Assembly: GCA_016936535.1 (NCBI GenBank)
Contig: JAFGXP010000011.1
Span: forward strand, 1-35,362
Length of the DNA stretch: 35,362 nucleotides
Source: Thiotrichales bacterium
Lineage (GTDB): Bacteria > Pseudomonadota > Gammaproteobacteria > Thiomicrospirales > Thiomicrospiraceae
Reading direction: 5' to 3'
Part shown: piece after piece, positions 18,132 through 27,877 of the stretch
Layout: each line of letters begins with the position of its first letter
How positions within the stretch are numbered: the first letter of the stretch is position 1
Position numbers and translations under genes: made by a program
Notes under the pieces: generated by a model
The model's database searches: none
Told to the model about the DNA's origin: nothing
Seen by the model: the letters and a program-made list of their open reading frames with translations, nothing else

Positions 18132-19487
18132 ATGGAAACAGTAAATCAATTTCTTAGTACGGCCAGCAGTTGGGCTTGGGGCCCCGTGATGTTGAGCTTA
18201 CTGCTCGGTACGGGAATTTATCTGAGCATTCGTCTTGGATTCTTGCCTTTGCGCCACCTTGGCTACGCTTTTAAATTACTGTGGCAGGGACGGCGCTCAC
18301 AACAAGAGGGAGATATCCCGCCAATGCGCGCCCTCTTTACAGCCATGGCGGCCACGGTCGGTACCGGTAATATTGCCGGGGTGGCTGCAGCCTTGTTTAT
18401 TGGCGGCCCAGGCGCAATTTTTTGGATGTGGATGACAGCCTTAATCGGCATGGCCACCAAATATTCCGAAGCGGTGTTGGCCGTTCACTATCGCGAAGTC
18501 GATGCCGATGGTCGCCACGTTGGCGGTCCGATGTACTACATTAAAAATGGCATGGGCCGCAAGTGGCAGCCGCTCGCGTTTGCTTTTGCCCTGTTTGGAA
18601 CCATTGCCGCTTTCGGAATAGGCAATATGGTACAAGCCAATGCGGTGGCCGGCGCGATGGAAAACGCTTTTGCAATCGACAATCAGTGGACCGGCCTCGT
18701 AATGGTCGGTTTAATTGGTTTGGTGATTTTTGGCGGCATTAAACGCATTGCCAGTGTCGCCACCGCACTGGTTCCCTTGATGGCATTGCTTTACATTGGC
18801 GTCTCGCTGTGGATTTTAGCGCTCCACCTTGAGGCTCTTCCCAATGTCTTTGCCACTATCATAAGCAGTGCGTTTACAGGACACGCGGCGGTGGGAGGTT
18901 TTGCCGGCGCAAGTTTGATTTTGGCGATTCAATTTGGCGTAGCGCGCGGTGTTTTCTCGAATGAGGCCGGTCTTGGCTCTGCACCGATTGCTCATGCTGC
19001 AGCACAAACCAACAGCCCAGTGCGCCAAGGGCACATTGCCATGCTCGGCACTTTTATCGACACCATCATCATTTGTACCATGACCGCCCTAGTGATTCTG
19101 GTGACCGGCACTTGGACCAGCGGTGAAACGGGTGCCGTCTTAACCGCGAATGCCTTTAGCCAAGGTCTAGATTCCGACTGGGGCGCGGTAATTGTTGCAC
19201 TGAGCCTAGCCATTTTTGCGTTCACCACCCTGCTAGGCTGGAGCTATTATGGCGAGCGCTGTGCGGAATACTTAACCAACACCTGGATTATCACACCCTA
19301 TCGCCTACTGTGGTTGGTTGCCATTTTTGCCGGTGCCGCACTATCGGATTATTTCAATACTGTGCTGATTCTGGCCGATTTACTCAACGCCTTGATGGCG
19401 GTTCCTAATTTGATTGCGCTTTTAGTGCTCTCACCCGTCATCCTTCGATTAACTCGAGACTACTTGGCACAAAAAGAAAAAAACTGA
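18132..19487 (+). CDS. Sodium:alanine/glycine symporter (AGCS family)
   Basis: Inner-membrane amino-acid carrier of 451 residues with about ten or eleven transmembrane spans. The AGCS hallmarks are visible: GTGNIAGVAAALFIGGPGAIFWMW split around residues 75-98, and NEAGLGSAPIAHAAAQTNSP. Members import alanine or glycine, and some D-amino acids, with sodium. The chosen ATG at 18132 begins just before the first membrane segment; its ribosome site is weak, and an upstream in-frame start would overlap the lipoprotein gene by about 90 bases. Placed after the ATP-grasp/alpha-E/peptidase/lipoprotein genes, it could bring in an amino acid for, or recover one from, that pathway, which is speculative. 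Confidence 0.9.
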   Translation: METVNQFLSTASSWAWGPVMLSLLLGTGIYLSIRLGFLPLRHLGYAFKLLWQGRRSQQEGDIPPMRALFTAMAATVGTGNIAGVAAALFIGGPGAIFWMWMTALIGMATKYSEAVLAVHYREVDADGRHVGGPMYYIKNGMGRKWQPLAFAFALFGTIAAFGIGNMVQANAVAGAMENAFAIDNQWTGLVMVGLIGLVIFGGIKRIASVATALVPLMALLYIGVSLWILALHLEALPNVFATIISSAFTGHAAVGGFAGASLILAIQFGVARGVFSNEAGLGSAPIAHAAAQTNSPVRQGHIAMLGTFIDTIIICTMTALVILVTGTWTSGETGAVLTANAFSQGLDSDWGAVIVALSLAIFAFTTLLGWSYYGERCAEYLTNTWIITPYRLLWLVAIFAGAALSDYFNTVLILADLLNALMAVPNLIALLVLSPVILRLTRDYLAQKEKN

Positions 19488-19499
19488 GCCAAACCGCAA

Positions 19500-19528
19500 T
19501 CTGCGGCAAACTTGACCTTTGCCGCAGA
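19500..19528. repeat. Perfect 11-bp inverted repeat between symporter and DUF748 genes
   Basis: TCTGCGGCAAA (19500-19510) and TTTGCCGCAGA (19518-19528) are exact reverse complements with a seven-base spacer. It lies 12 bases after the symporter stop codon, where a terminator is expected, but no T-run follows on either strand. It could be an mRNA-end stabilising hairpin or a protein-binding palindrome. Confidence 0.75.
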
Positions 19529-19570
19529 AAGCCAGAAGATAGAAGCCCATTTATCCGGCTTTTCTTTACT

Positions 19571-22500
19571 ATGCCTTATTTGCCCAAACTCGTTAAAGCC
19601 CACCCTTGGCTTAGCACCCTACTCTTGTTGATAGTGATGGTGCTCAGTCTATTACCACTCGCAATCAAATACGCGGCCATCGCCCTACTGGAAGCGCGTA
19701 CTGACCAATCGGTACACATCGACAATGTCGATCTGAATCTGTTCAGCGGGCATTTTATGGTGCAGGGGCTACAGATCGAGGGCAAAGAACCTGCAAAGAT
19801 TGCGCATCTTAGTGCACAAGTAAAGATGCGCGAACTGCTACAGAAACGCTTGCATTTCAGCCAAATTCAACTCGAAGGCGTCCGTTTACCCATTCAACTT
19901 GGCCATGCAACCGCCGAACAGACCGGTCTAACGATTGCCGGCATTCCCATTCCTTCATCCAGTCCATCTGAAAACACGACCTCGCCTGCCCTACCGTTTG
20001 GGATAGGAATCGACCAGCTCCAGCTGGCGGACATCGCCCTTCCGATTCAACAGGGTGAGGAACAACACACTTACCAAATACGCAACCTTTCGTTACAACG
20101 GCTGTACTCTTGGAACAGCGATTTTGCTCGATTAAAACTGACCAGTGCACTCAACCAAGACAAAATCAACGCCAACCTTCAGCTCCACCTGTTTAGTGAA
20201 GTCCCCAAGTTAGTTGGCACCCTAAACTTTAAACAGCTCGAACTGGCCGATTTAGCCGGTTTTCTGCCCGTTCAGGGGCAAGGACAGCTTAACGGCGATC
20301 TGACGTTTACGCTTGAACAACGTCCAAATGGATTGGCCCTCTTTCAATACAGTGAAATCAAACTGCAAGCAGCGCAACTCACGCTCAACAACCAGCAAAT
20401 AGCGGCCAAACAACTCGATTGGAAAGGCTATGTACACTATTTTCATGGTGATATCCAAGGGCTCAAGGTCGATGGCCAACTGAATGGACAACAGCTCAAC
20501 TGGGCACAACAAACCGCTCAAACGCAACTGGCGCTGCGCACCTCGCTGGCTGCAGAGATTCAACTCACCGGCCAACTCAACCAAGCCGATGCCAAAATTC
20601 AGCAAAACGGTCGTCTAGAGTTAACCGAACTGCAGTGGCGGCAAAGTGCTACGCAAGGGCTAGAAAGCCTCCACCTAGACTCACAAAAGCTGACTTATCA
20701 AGGCGGGCTTACATGGCGTTTTGATCCAAAACGTTTGGATTTACAGGGGCAACTTGCCGGCGATGGTTTGGCTTTAACGCAACAAGGCGCACACGTCAAA
20801 CAGCGTTTAAACCTTGCTAACCGCGAACTGCGTTACGAGGGGAAAATGCAATGGCAAGCCGAGCCTTCAACGCTTGCGGTCGATGGTACCGTCAACGTGA
20901 CCAAACTGACCCTCGAGCAGCAATTATTAGATGAGAAACAAAAAACCACCGCGCAGCAGACACAATTAGCGGAACTGAGCTACCAAGGCAAAGTTCAACA
21001 GAATGCGGCCGGCGATTGGCACTTACAAGGCGTTCTTAATAGCCAAAACGCGCAATTTTCACAACAAACTTCCGCACAACAGACCCTTAAACTCGATTCT
21101 GGCCAGTTGCGTTACCAAGGTGCGCTGGCCTGGCTTCCCCAAACCCAACAACTCAAAATCGATGGGGACATCAAAAGCAAACAACTCCAATTACAGCAAA
21201 ACTCGCCCGACCAAGCACAACCGGACACGCCCACCAAAATCCAACAAACGCTAAAGTGGGCACAAGCTGATTTCAAAGGCGCACATCAGCTGCAATTAGG
21301 CGAAACAATGAGCGTACAAAGTCGCAGCAATCTGCAATTGAACCAATTGACGTTTGAACAACAAGGTGCCACCCAGCGCAACCTAGCTGCCGCTCTTAAC
21401 GCCAACCTAAACCTGAAAGGGCGCTTTGGCAAAACACAAATTGAGCTGCAACAAAAAGGGGATTTATCGCTGACGCAACTGCAATTTCAACAGGCTGACC
21501 AAGAAGCGTCCAGCAAAGGACTACGCTGGGAAGGCGAGTTAAAACTTCAGTCAGACCCTGCGAAGCAAGCCCTACAATTATTGGGCAAACTGCAAGCACA
21601 AAACCTAGCAGTGCAGACAGCCGATCTCAATCTTAATCAGAGTCTTAAGGCTGAATTGAATCTTGCGCTAGAGCAAACACCGCAACGTCTAAGCATGCAA
21701 CAAGAAGGCGCCTTGCAACTTTCTAATCTGAATTTGCAACACAAAACCGTGCGCCAGGACCTTGCCATCGGACGCTATGAGGGCAAGTTGAGCTTTACCC
21801 AACAAACATCTACCAACGCCGAATCGTCCGGGCCAATCCAGTTCAATGCCGATGGTCGCCTAAGCCTAGAGCAAGCGAAAACCGAATTGCCGCAGCAGGC
21901 GTTGCGTCTGGCGCACAACCTGCAAGGCCCATTGCGTTTAGAATTCAAACAAGACAAGCAAACTCGGAGCCTAAACTATGAAGGCAGCGGCCGTTTGAGC
22001 CAACTCAACCTGTTGACCGAACAACAACGCGGCTCGCTAAAACAGCTCACTTGGCAAGGCGAAAGTAACTGGCAACAATCCCTGAACACCAAAGAAGCTG
22101 GCCAATTGCGAGGCGATCTGGCCCTAACGCTGGAGCAATTGCGCTTAGGCAACCGCCAAGCAGACGTTAAGCAAAGCGGACTCTTGGTCGAAAAAATGCA
22201 ACTTCAACAACTCAAATTGCTTTCAACCGAACGCTTTACCCTACAGGGCTTGGATTTAACTGAACTCAAGCTGCAAGGACTTGATCAGGATAAAAATTTG
22301 CCGCTGATAGACATTGAACGACTCACGCTGGATCAAGCGCAACTATCGCTCGCCGACGCTCAAACCTTTGCATTCGGCAGTTTAACGGTGCGCGACAGCC
22401 AAACGCACCTCACCTTGGATGAAAACAACCAACCGTTGCAACTCAAAGCCTTGCTCAATGCCCTTGGATTACCAAGCGAAACTGAAACACCGGAAAATGC

Positions 22501-23578
22501 TGCGGTCTCTGCGGCCAATAAAGCCTCAAAACCCCATCTTCAATTGGCCGCCTTCACCCTGTCTGGCGAGAATCGCTTACGCTTTGAATGGCAAAACCCG
22601 CAACAGCCCTTGCAGAAAAAAATCCGTTTTACCCGTTTGGAAATCCGCGATTTTGATAACAAAGCGCCCGACAAACCCAGTCAGTACGAGGTTGAAGCCA
22701 GCATTGATGAATTCAGTCAACTGCAGTCTCGTGGCCGCTTTAGCTTGGCAGGTGACACGATTTTTGTCGATGCGCAAACCCAGATTGACGGCTTATCACT
22801 CAACGACTTTTCGCCATTTGTCGAACAAGCCGTTGGCTACCGCATCAACAGCGGCCAACTTTCGGCCACCATTAACAGTCAAATTGAGCAAGAGCGTTTA
22901 AAAATTGATAACCGCTTAAAGCTTTTTAAATTCACGCTCAGCAGTGCCGACCAAAGCAAAACCGATAGCTTTAATAAAAACTTTAGCGTGCCTTTAGAGG
23001 TAGGGGTTAACTTGCTGCAAGACAAAAATGGCAATATCGCTCTCGAAATTCCGATTGATGGCGACCTTAACAATCCAAACTTCAGCATTGAAGACGTGGT
23101 GGCCGAGGCCCTCAACGGTGCCTTAGGCAAAGCCACCCGCACCTATCTGTTGTTGGCGCTGCAACCCTATGGTGCCATTGCTCTAGCCGGGGAATTTGCG
23201 CTAAACCAACTCAACGCAGTACGTTTACAGCCTGTGACCTTTGAACCGACCATTGCCAGTCTTTCTCCCGCCATGCAGGATTACATGCAGAAGGTGGCCG
23301 AACTTCTGCAAGGGCGCAGTAATGTACAGATTAAATTGTGCGGCGGCAGTTCAGAACAAGACCGAGCTGCTCTGCTTGAAAACGCTAAAAAGCGGCAAGG
23401 CTCATCGAGCACACTACCGGTGATCGAAGATGAACAGCTGCTGGCAATGGCCGCCTTGCGCCAATCGGTAATCAAACGCCATCTGCTCAAACTGGGGGTC
23501 AATACTAACCAGCTAATTCTCTGCCAGCCCAGCATTCATGCTGAATCGGTTCCGCCAACGGTGGATTTAGGAATCTAA
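19571..23578 (+). CDS. Giant DUF748/AsmA-like envelope protein with internal repeats
   Basis: A 1335-residue protein. One N-terminal membrane helix (about residues 14-40, TLLLLIVMVLSLLPLAIKY) is followed by a very long, glutamine- and leucine-rich, probably all-beta region facing the periplasm. Repeated units of about 44-53 residues share the pattern L-x-Y-x-G-x-L-x-W…L-x-hydrophobic-x-G. They start near Y376, Y422, Y471, Y515 and F568 and continue more weakly towards 900. The C-terminal part (about 1080-1220) resembles DUF748 (FSPFVEQAVGYRINSGQLSA split, and GNIALEIPIDGDLNNPNF), and ends in an OmpA-like, charged tail with QIKLCGGSSEQD. AsmA/TamB/YhdP-like relatives form long grooves that carry lipids between membranes, so a bridge role is a reasonable guess. 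No ribosome site is obvious before the ATG. bioH follows after 24 bases. Confidence 0.8.
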   Translation: MPYLPKLVKAHPWLSTLLLLIVMVLSLLPLAIKYAAIALLEARTDQSVHIDNVDLNLFSGHFMVQGLQIEGKEPAKIAHLSAQVKMRELLQKRLHFSQIQLEGVRLPIQLGHATAEQTGLTIAGIPIPSSSPSENTTSPALPFGIGIDQLQLADIALPIQQGEEQHTYQIRNLSLQRLYSWNSDFARLKLTSALNQDKINANLQLHLFSEVPKLVGTLNFKQLELADLAGFLPVQGQGQLNGDLTFTLEQRPNGLALFQYSEIKLQAAQLTLNNQQIAAKQLDWKGYVHYFHGDIQGLKVDGQLNGQQLNWAQQTAQTQLALRTSLAAEIQLTGQLNQADAKIQQNGRLELTELQWRQSATQGLESLHLDSQKLTYQGGLTWRFDPKRLDLQGQLAGDGLALTQQGAHVKQRLNLANRELRYEGKMQWQAEPSTLAVDGTVNVTKLTLEQQLLDEKQKTTAQQTQLAELSYQGKVQQNAAGDWHLQGVLNSQNAQFSQQTSAQQTLKLDSGQLRYQGALAWLPQTQQLKIDGDIKSKQLQLQQNSPDQAQPDTPTKIQQTLKWAQADFKGAHQLQLGETMSVQSRSNLQLNQLTFEQQGATQRNLAAALNANLNLKGRFGKTQIELQQKGDLSLTQLQFQQADQEASSKGLRWEGELKLQSDPAKQALQLLGKLQAQNLAVQTADLNLNQSLKAELNLALEQTPQRLSMQQEGALQLSNLNLQHKTVRQDLAIGRYEGKLSFTQQTSTNAESSGPIQFNADGRLSLEQAKTELPQQALRLAHNLQGPLRLEFKQDKQTRSLNYEGSGRLSQLNLLTEQQRGSLKQLTWQGESNWQQSLNTKEAGQLRGDLALTLEQLRLGNRQADVKQSGLLVEKMQLQQLKLLSTERFTLQGLDLTELKLQGLDQDKNLPLIDIERLTLDQAQLSLADAQTFAFGSLTVRDSQTHLTLDENNQPLQLKALLNALGLPSETETPENAAVSAANKASKPHLQLAAFTLSGENRLRFEWQNPQQPLQKKIRFTRLEIRDFDNKAPDKPSQYEVEASIDEFSQLQSRGRFSLAGDTIFVDAQTQIDGLSLNDFSPFVEQAVGYRINSGQLSATINSQIEQERLKIDNRLKLFKFTLSSADQSKTDSFNKNFSVPLEVGVNLLQDKNGNIALEIPIDGDLNNPNFSIEDVVAEALNGALGKATRTYLLLALQPYGAIALAGEFALNQLNAVRLQPVTFEPTIASLSPAMQDYMQKVAELLQGRSNVQIKLCGGSSEQDRAALLENAKKRQGSSSTLPVIEDEQLLAMAALRQSVIKRHLLKLGVNTNQLILCQPSIHAESVPPTVDLGI

Positions 23579-23602
23579 GCCAATTTTTTAGGGAAGTCAG
23601 CC

Positions 23603-24391
23603 ATGTCACTCTCCACTGTTTTTGGTCAAGGCCCAAACCTCTGTTTAATTCATGGTTGGGGCGCACAAAATGCGGTTTGGCACGAATGGGCTCAGACCTA
23701 TTTAGCCAGCCACTTTCAGGTTCATCTGATTGAGTTACCCGGTTTTGGCCAGACCGCCAAAATCGGCGATTACCAAGACGACACCGAACTCACCCAAGCT
23801 TGGATTGAAACCTTACTGGCGCAAATGCCGGCCCAAAGCCATGTGCTAGGCTGGTCCTTGGGTGGCCTGTTGGCGCAATATCTAGCCTTAGAAAGACCGC
23901 AGCGCGTGCAATCCCTAATTTGCCTGGCTTCCAGCCCGCGCTTTACCCAAACGGATCATTGGCCTTGGGCGGTATCTCCCAAACTTATTGGCGATTTTAT
24001 GCTCTCATTACAGGCGGACAGCACAGCAACCCTTAAGCATTTTTGGGCTTTGCAAATGCAAGGAAGTGAGCTGCCACGCCAGCAATTTAGACACTTTTTA
24101 AAACAGATGGGTAACCATCGCCTGCCAACGCTGAGTGGTTTAACACAAGGCTTGCGATTACTCAAATCACTGGATTTTCGTGAGCGCTTATCGGCATTGG
24201 ATACGCCGACTCTGTGGCTGCTGGGAGAAAACGATCCGCTGATTCCCCACGCATGGGTTAGTCAATTCAGTACAATACAGCCGCAAGCAAAAGCGCAGAT
24301 TTTACCGGGCGCTGCACACACGCCCTTTGTTTCGCACCCAGAAGAGTGCGCTCAAGCCATTATTCAATTTATAACTAGCCAGAACCCATGA
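23603..24391 (+). CDS. bioH: Pimeloyl-[ACP] methyl ester carboxylesterase
   Basis: Alpha/beta hydrolase of 262 residues that removes the methyl ester from pimeloyl-ACP methyl ester, ending the fatty-acid phase of biotin synthesis. The oxyanion region is LIHGWGAQNAVW; the nucleophile serine is in LGWSLGGLLAQYLA (BioH has GWSLGG); the acid is in LLGENDPLIP and the histidine in GAAHTPFVSHPEE. AGGGAA lies upstream of the ATG. Its stop overlaps the bioC start (ATGA), so the two are translationally coupled, as is usual for bioHC. Confidence 0.93.
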   Translation: MSLSTVFGQGPNLCLIHGWGAQNAVWHEWAQTYLASHFQVHLIELPGFGQTAKIGDYQDDTELTQAWIETLLAQMPAQSHVLGWSLGGLLAQYLALERPQRVQSLICLASSPRFTQTDHWPWAVSPKLIGDFMLSLQADSTATLKHFWALQMQGSELPRQQFRHFLKQMGNHRLPTLSGLTQGLRLLKSLDFRERLSALDTPTLWLLGENDPLIPHAWVSQFSTIQPQAKAQILPGAAHTPFVSHPEECAQAIIQFITSQNP

Positions 24392-25356
24392 AACCAACCG
24401 ATTTCACTCCTCTAGAAGGTGTCAATCGCAAACACCTTCAACAGCATTTCAGTCAAGCGGCTCCCAGTTATGATGAGGCGGCAATTCTGCAAAAAACCGT
24501 TGCCGAACGCGTCGAGGAACGCTTGCAGCTCACCAAACTCGACATTAAGCACCTCGCCGACATTGGTGCCGGTACCGGCCTGCTCACCGAAAAGCTCCAA
24601 CGACTTTATCCGCAAGCCCATCTTTATGCCGTTGATTTTTCGCTGCCCATGCTGCAAACCGCACGACAACGCTTGGAACCCAAAGGCATGGCGCGAAGTG
24701 TTTTAAAAAACTGGCTTCCTCACACCTTATTACCGCAGACAAGGCTGCATTTGGTGAATGCCGATGCGTATCAGCTGCCTTTTGCTGACGGCAGTTTAGA
24801 TTTACTGACCAGTAATCTGATGCTGCAATGGTGTGATGATTTGGATAGTGTTTTTCGTGAATTTCGCCGTGTTTTAAGGCCCAATGGCATGCTGATGTTC
24901 ACCAGCTTTGGGCCAGACACCCTTAAAGAATTGCGCCGGGCTTGGCACCAAGCCGATCCTGAGCAAACGCACGTCAACCATTTTATTGATATGCACGACC
25001 TAGGGGATGCCTTGATTCGTGCGGGATTTGGCCAGCCGGTAATGGATGTCGAGCATTTCACCCTAACCTATGATCAACCAATGGGCGTTTTGCGCGATTT
25101 AAAAGCGATTGGGGCGACCCATGCGGCCGCCAATCGCAGCCGTGGACTGATGGGAAAGGCACGCTTTCAAGCGATGCTCAACGCCTATGAACAGGCACGC
25201 CATGACAGCAAAATACCGGCCACCTATGAAGTGGTGCATGGGCACGCTTGGGCCAGTCGTGAAATACTCAAAGGCCCCAACCGCGACCGCAGCGGGCTGG
25301 TCGAAATATCACTGGAAACCTTTGCCAAACAAACGCAACAAAAACACCGGCCTTAA
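24388..25356 (+). CDS. bioC: Malonyl-[ACP] O-methyltransferase
   Basis: SAM-dependent methyltransferase that caps malonyl-ACP so that the fatty-acid pathway can build the pimelate chain; 322 residues. The N-terminal RKHLQQHFSQAAPSYDEAAI is the BioC signature. Motif I for SAM is LADIGAGTGLLTEKL (about 56-70), the acidic residue follows in LYAVDFSLPML, and DLLTSNLMLQWCDD covers motif IV. The C-terminal helical part is full length. It overlaps bioH by four bases. bioD and bioA, needed for a full pathway, are not in the window; priA converges from 21 bases away. Confidence 0.93.
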   Translation: MKPTDFTPLEGVNRKHLQQHFSQAAPSYDEAAILQKTVAERVEERLQLTKLDIKHLADIGAGTGLLTEKLQRLYPQAHLYAVDFSLPMLQTARQRLEPKGMARSVLKNWLPHTLLPQTRLHLVNADAYQLPFADGSLDLLTSNLMLQWCDDLDSVFREFRRVLRPNGMLMFTSFGPDTLKELRRAWHQADPEQTHVNHFIDMHDLGDALIRAGFGQPVMDVEHFTLTYDQPMGVLRDLKAIGATHAAANRSRGLMGKARFQAMLNAYEQARHDSKIPATYEVVHGHAWASREILKGPNRDRSGLVEISLETFAKQTQQKHRP

Positions 25357-25377
25357 CCCCTGCTGCGTAAACTCGGT

Positions 25378-27687
25378 TTAAAACATCTCTTGCGGATCAA
25401 CGTCTAGACTCCAGCGGACTTTGCGCGCCAGCGGGCTTTGATAGATATGCGGTAACATTTGCTGAAGATGTTTGTGCAGCTGTGCCCGATTGGAACTGCT
25501 CAGCATAAGTTGATATCGGTAGCGGCCTTGGCGACGAAGCATCGGCGCGCTGACCGGCCCCCAAAAGCTAAGATCGTTTGCCATTCCTGCTTGCGCCTGC
25601 TGCACCAAACCTGCCTTTAATGCGTGTAAAAAAACCTTGGCATCCTCAGCATCGTAGGCTTCACAACGCACCAAACATTGATAATGCATCGGCGGCAATT
25701 GCGCTTTCTGGCGCTCGATGACCGCTTCTTGTGCAAAGGCTTCATAACCCTGTTCAACCAAACGAACCAATAACGGATGATGCGGATGATGCGTCTGCAG
25801 CAAGACTTCCCCTTGCTCGGCTTCGCGCCCAGCTCGGCCAGCCACCTGTAGAATCAACTGCGCCATACGCTCTGTGGCGCGGTAATCGCAGCTAAACAGA
25901 CCTTGATCAATCTCCAAAATACCCACCAGAGTGACTTTCGGAAAATGATGCCCTTTGGCCAACATCTGGGTGCCAATTAAAATCTGCGCTTCGCCCTCTT
26001 GGGCTTGTCGAGTCAACTCCGCCATTTGCCCTTTTAAACGGGTACTGTCTCGGTCAATCCGCAACACTTGATAAGCGGGAAAGGCTTGCTGCATCGCCTC
26101 TTCTAATCGTTCGGTGCCCTGACCTAAGGTGTGCAGTTCATGACTGCCGCATTGAGGACAGATTTTTGGCACGGCCATTTGCTCTGCACAATGATGACAC
26201 AATAAATAGTGATGCTTTGGCCCTTGATGCAGAGTCATATTGGCCTCACAACTCGGACATTGCGCTTGCCAACCACAACCATGACACATGAGCACAGGCG
26301 CAAAACCGCGGCGGTTTAGAAACAGTAAAACCTGATTGCCCGCTTGCAAATGCTGCTGCATCGCCTGTTTGAGTTTAACCCCAACACCTTGTTGAATTTT
26401 CTCACCGCGAATATCAATGAGTCGCAATTTAGGCAGTTGGGCCCCTCCCGCGCGTACGGCAAGCCTTAACAAACGATAACGTTGTTGCTGCACATTCCAT
26501 AAACTTTCCAACGAGGGTGTGGCCGAGCCTAATATCACCGGAACCTGCCATTGCTTAGCACGTCGTACCAAAAGATCGCGCGCTGAATAACGCACACCAT
26601 CTTGTTGTTTGTAAGAGGTGTCATGCTCTTCATCAATAATGCACAGACCCAAGTTTGCAAAAGGGGTGAAAATTGCCGAACGAGTTCCCAACAGCACCGA
26701 AATTTGCCCACTGCGCACGGCTTGCCAGGCACAATGACGTTCACGATCATTCATACCACTGTGCAGCACGGCAATCGGTCTCTGTAAGTAACCCGAGAAA
26801 CGGTCAATCATTTGCGGCGTTAAGCCAATCTCGGGCACCAAAATCAACACCTGCTTATGTTGCTGCAAGGCCAATTCCGTCATCGCCAAATACACTTCTG
26901 TTTTCCCACTGCCGGTAATACCTTGCAGCAAAAACGCCACAAAACCTGCCTCAGCTTTGACATGTTCGTCCAGCGCATTCACCGCTGCACTTTGTTGCGA
27001 ATTGAGCCGATGGGCAGGTCGCGGTGAACATGGCACTTGCTGCCAACAAGGTCCTGCTTCGGCCAAAACCCAACCCGATGCTTGCCACTGCGTCAGCCAC
27101 TTACGCCAACTGCCGGTAATGGCCTGACACTCCATCCGACCTAGGGCGGAAGCTGCCTGCAAAAAGGCTTGGGCCAAGGCGTGTTGTGCCGGCGTTTTGC
27201 GTGAAATTTGCGCCAATGCAAGTTTCCCCTCTGAGCTTAGCGTCCATTGCAACTCGCCTTCCAATAACACCGGTTCGCCCGCGCGCAAGCGTTTGGGCAA
27301 AGCGGCTTGAATAACCTCCCCCAACGGCGATTGATAATAGTCACTGACCCACTGCCACAGCGCCAAGTCCGCAACACTGACAATGGGTTCTGAATCAATT
27401 TTGCGTACAATCGGTTTGATTTTATGCGTGTCATATTCCGATTGCGCCACCCCCACCACCAGGGCAACTTGGGTTTTCTGCCGAAAGGGGACTTCGACCC
27501 GACAACCTACCCAGGCTTTATCCGGTTGCTTGAGCTCAACATCTTCGGGGAAAGCATAATCCAACGGCTCAAGAAAAGGCCCTTTCACCGCGACTTTTAA
27601 AACCCAAGGTAAGGACGCATCGGCGACAGATGGCATCGGTAAAGACGGATGGGATTCAGCGTTGGTCACAGGGTATTCCTTAGACAT
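25378..27687 (-). CDS. priA: Primosomal protein N' (replication restart helicase)
   Basis: 3'-5' DNA helicase that recognises stalled forks and reloads the replisome; 769 residues from the ATG, slightly longer than the usual 730. The N-terminal DNA-binding domain begins near VLKVAVKGPFLEPLDYAFPED. Helicase motifs are Walker A GITGSGKTEVYLA, the DEEHD box (CIIDEEHDTSYKQQDG) and GSATPSLESLW. Zinc-binding cysteines follow in CHGCGWQAQCPSCEA and LLCHHCAEQ…ICPQCGS, and GRAGREAEQG is motif VI. A TTG four codons upstream could also start the protein. No strong ribosome site is visible for either start. The extra N-terminal 25 residues are not conserved, so a later ATG is possible. Confidence 0.95.
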   Translation of the reverse strand: MSKEYPVTNAESHPSLPMPSVADASLPWVLKVAVKGPFLEPLDYAFPEDVELKQPDKAWVGCRVEVPFRQKTQVALVVGVAQSEYDTHKIKPIVRKIDSEPIVSVADLALWQWVSDYYQSPLGEVIQAALPKRLRAGEPVLLEGELQWTLSSEGKLALAQISRKTPAQHALAQAFLQAASALGRMECQAITGSWRKWLTQWQASGWVLAEAGPCWQQVPCSPRPAHRLNSQQSAAVNALDEHVKAEAGFVAFLLQGITGSGKTEVYLAMTELALQQHKQVLILVPEIGLTPQMIDRFSGYLQRPIAVLHSGMNDRERHCAWQAVRSGQISVLLGTRSAIFTPFANLGLCIIDEEHDTSYKQQDGVRYSARDLLVRRAKQWQVPVILGSATPSLESLWNVQQQRYRLLRLAVRAGGAQLPKLRLIDIRGEKIQQGVGVKLKQAMQQHLQAGNQVLLFLNRRGFAPVLMCHGCGWQAQCPSCEANMTLHQGPKHHYLLCHHCAEQMAVPKICPQCGSHELHTLGQGTERLEEAMQQAFPAYQVLRIDRDSTRLKGQMAELTRQAQEGEAQILIGTQMLAKGHHFPKVTLVGILEIDQGLFSCDYRATERMAQLILQVAGRAGREAEQGEVLLQTHHPHHPLLVRLVEQGYEAFAQEAVIERQKAQLPPMHYQCLVRCEAYDAEDAKVFLHALKAGLVQQAQAGMANDLSFWGPVSAPMLRRQGRYRYQLMLSSSNRAQLHKHLQQMLPHIYQSPLARKVRWSLDVDPQEMF

Positions 27688-27700
27688 TGAATTATTCAAT
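27686..27700. repeat. 15-bp palindrome over the priA start codon
   Basis: ATTGAAT-T-ATTCAAT (27686-27700) is a perfect palindrome with 7-bp arms that covers the first codons of priA. A second small inverted repeat, CAAGCG/CGCTTG (27701-27706/27715-27720), follows directly. Either may be an operator or translational control element in this divergent promoter region; function unknown. Confidence 0.45.
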
Positions 27701-27877
27701 CAAGCGATACAGACCGCTTGGTTTGGTATTGTAACGGGTTTATTAGCAAGAAACGCGAAGGGACGAATCGCCTGCTGGTTTAACGATGGTTGTTTAATCT
27801 ATGCACATTCTTTTCACATTCCCGCGCCAGGCACTGTGCTGTAATAAGACCGTTGTTTGTGCGCGAGGAGGTGCATC

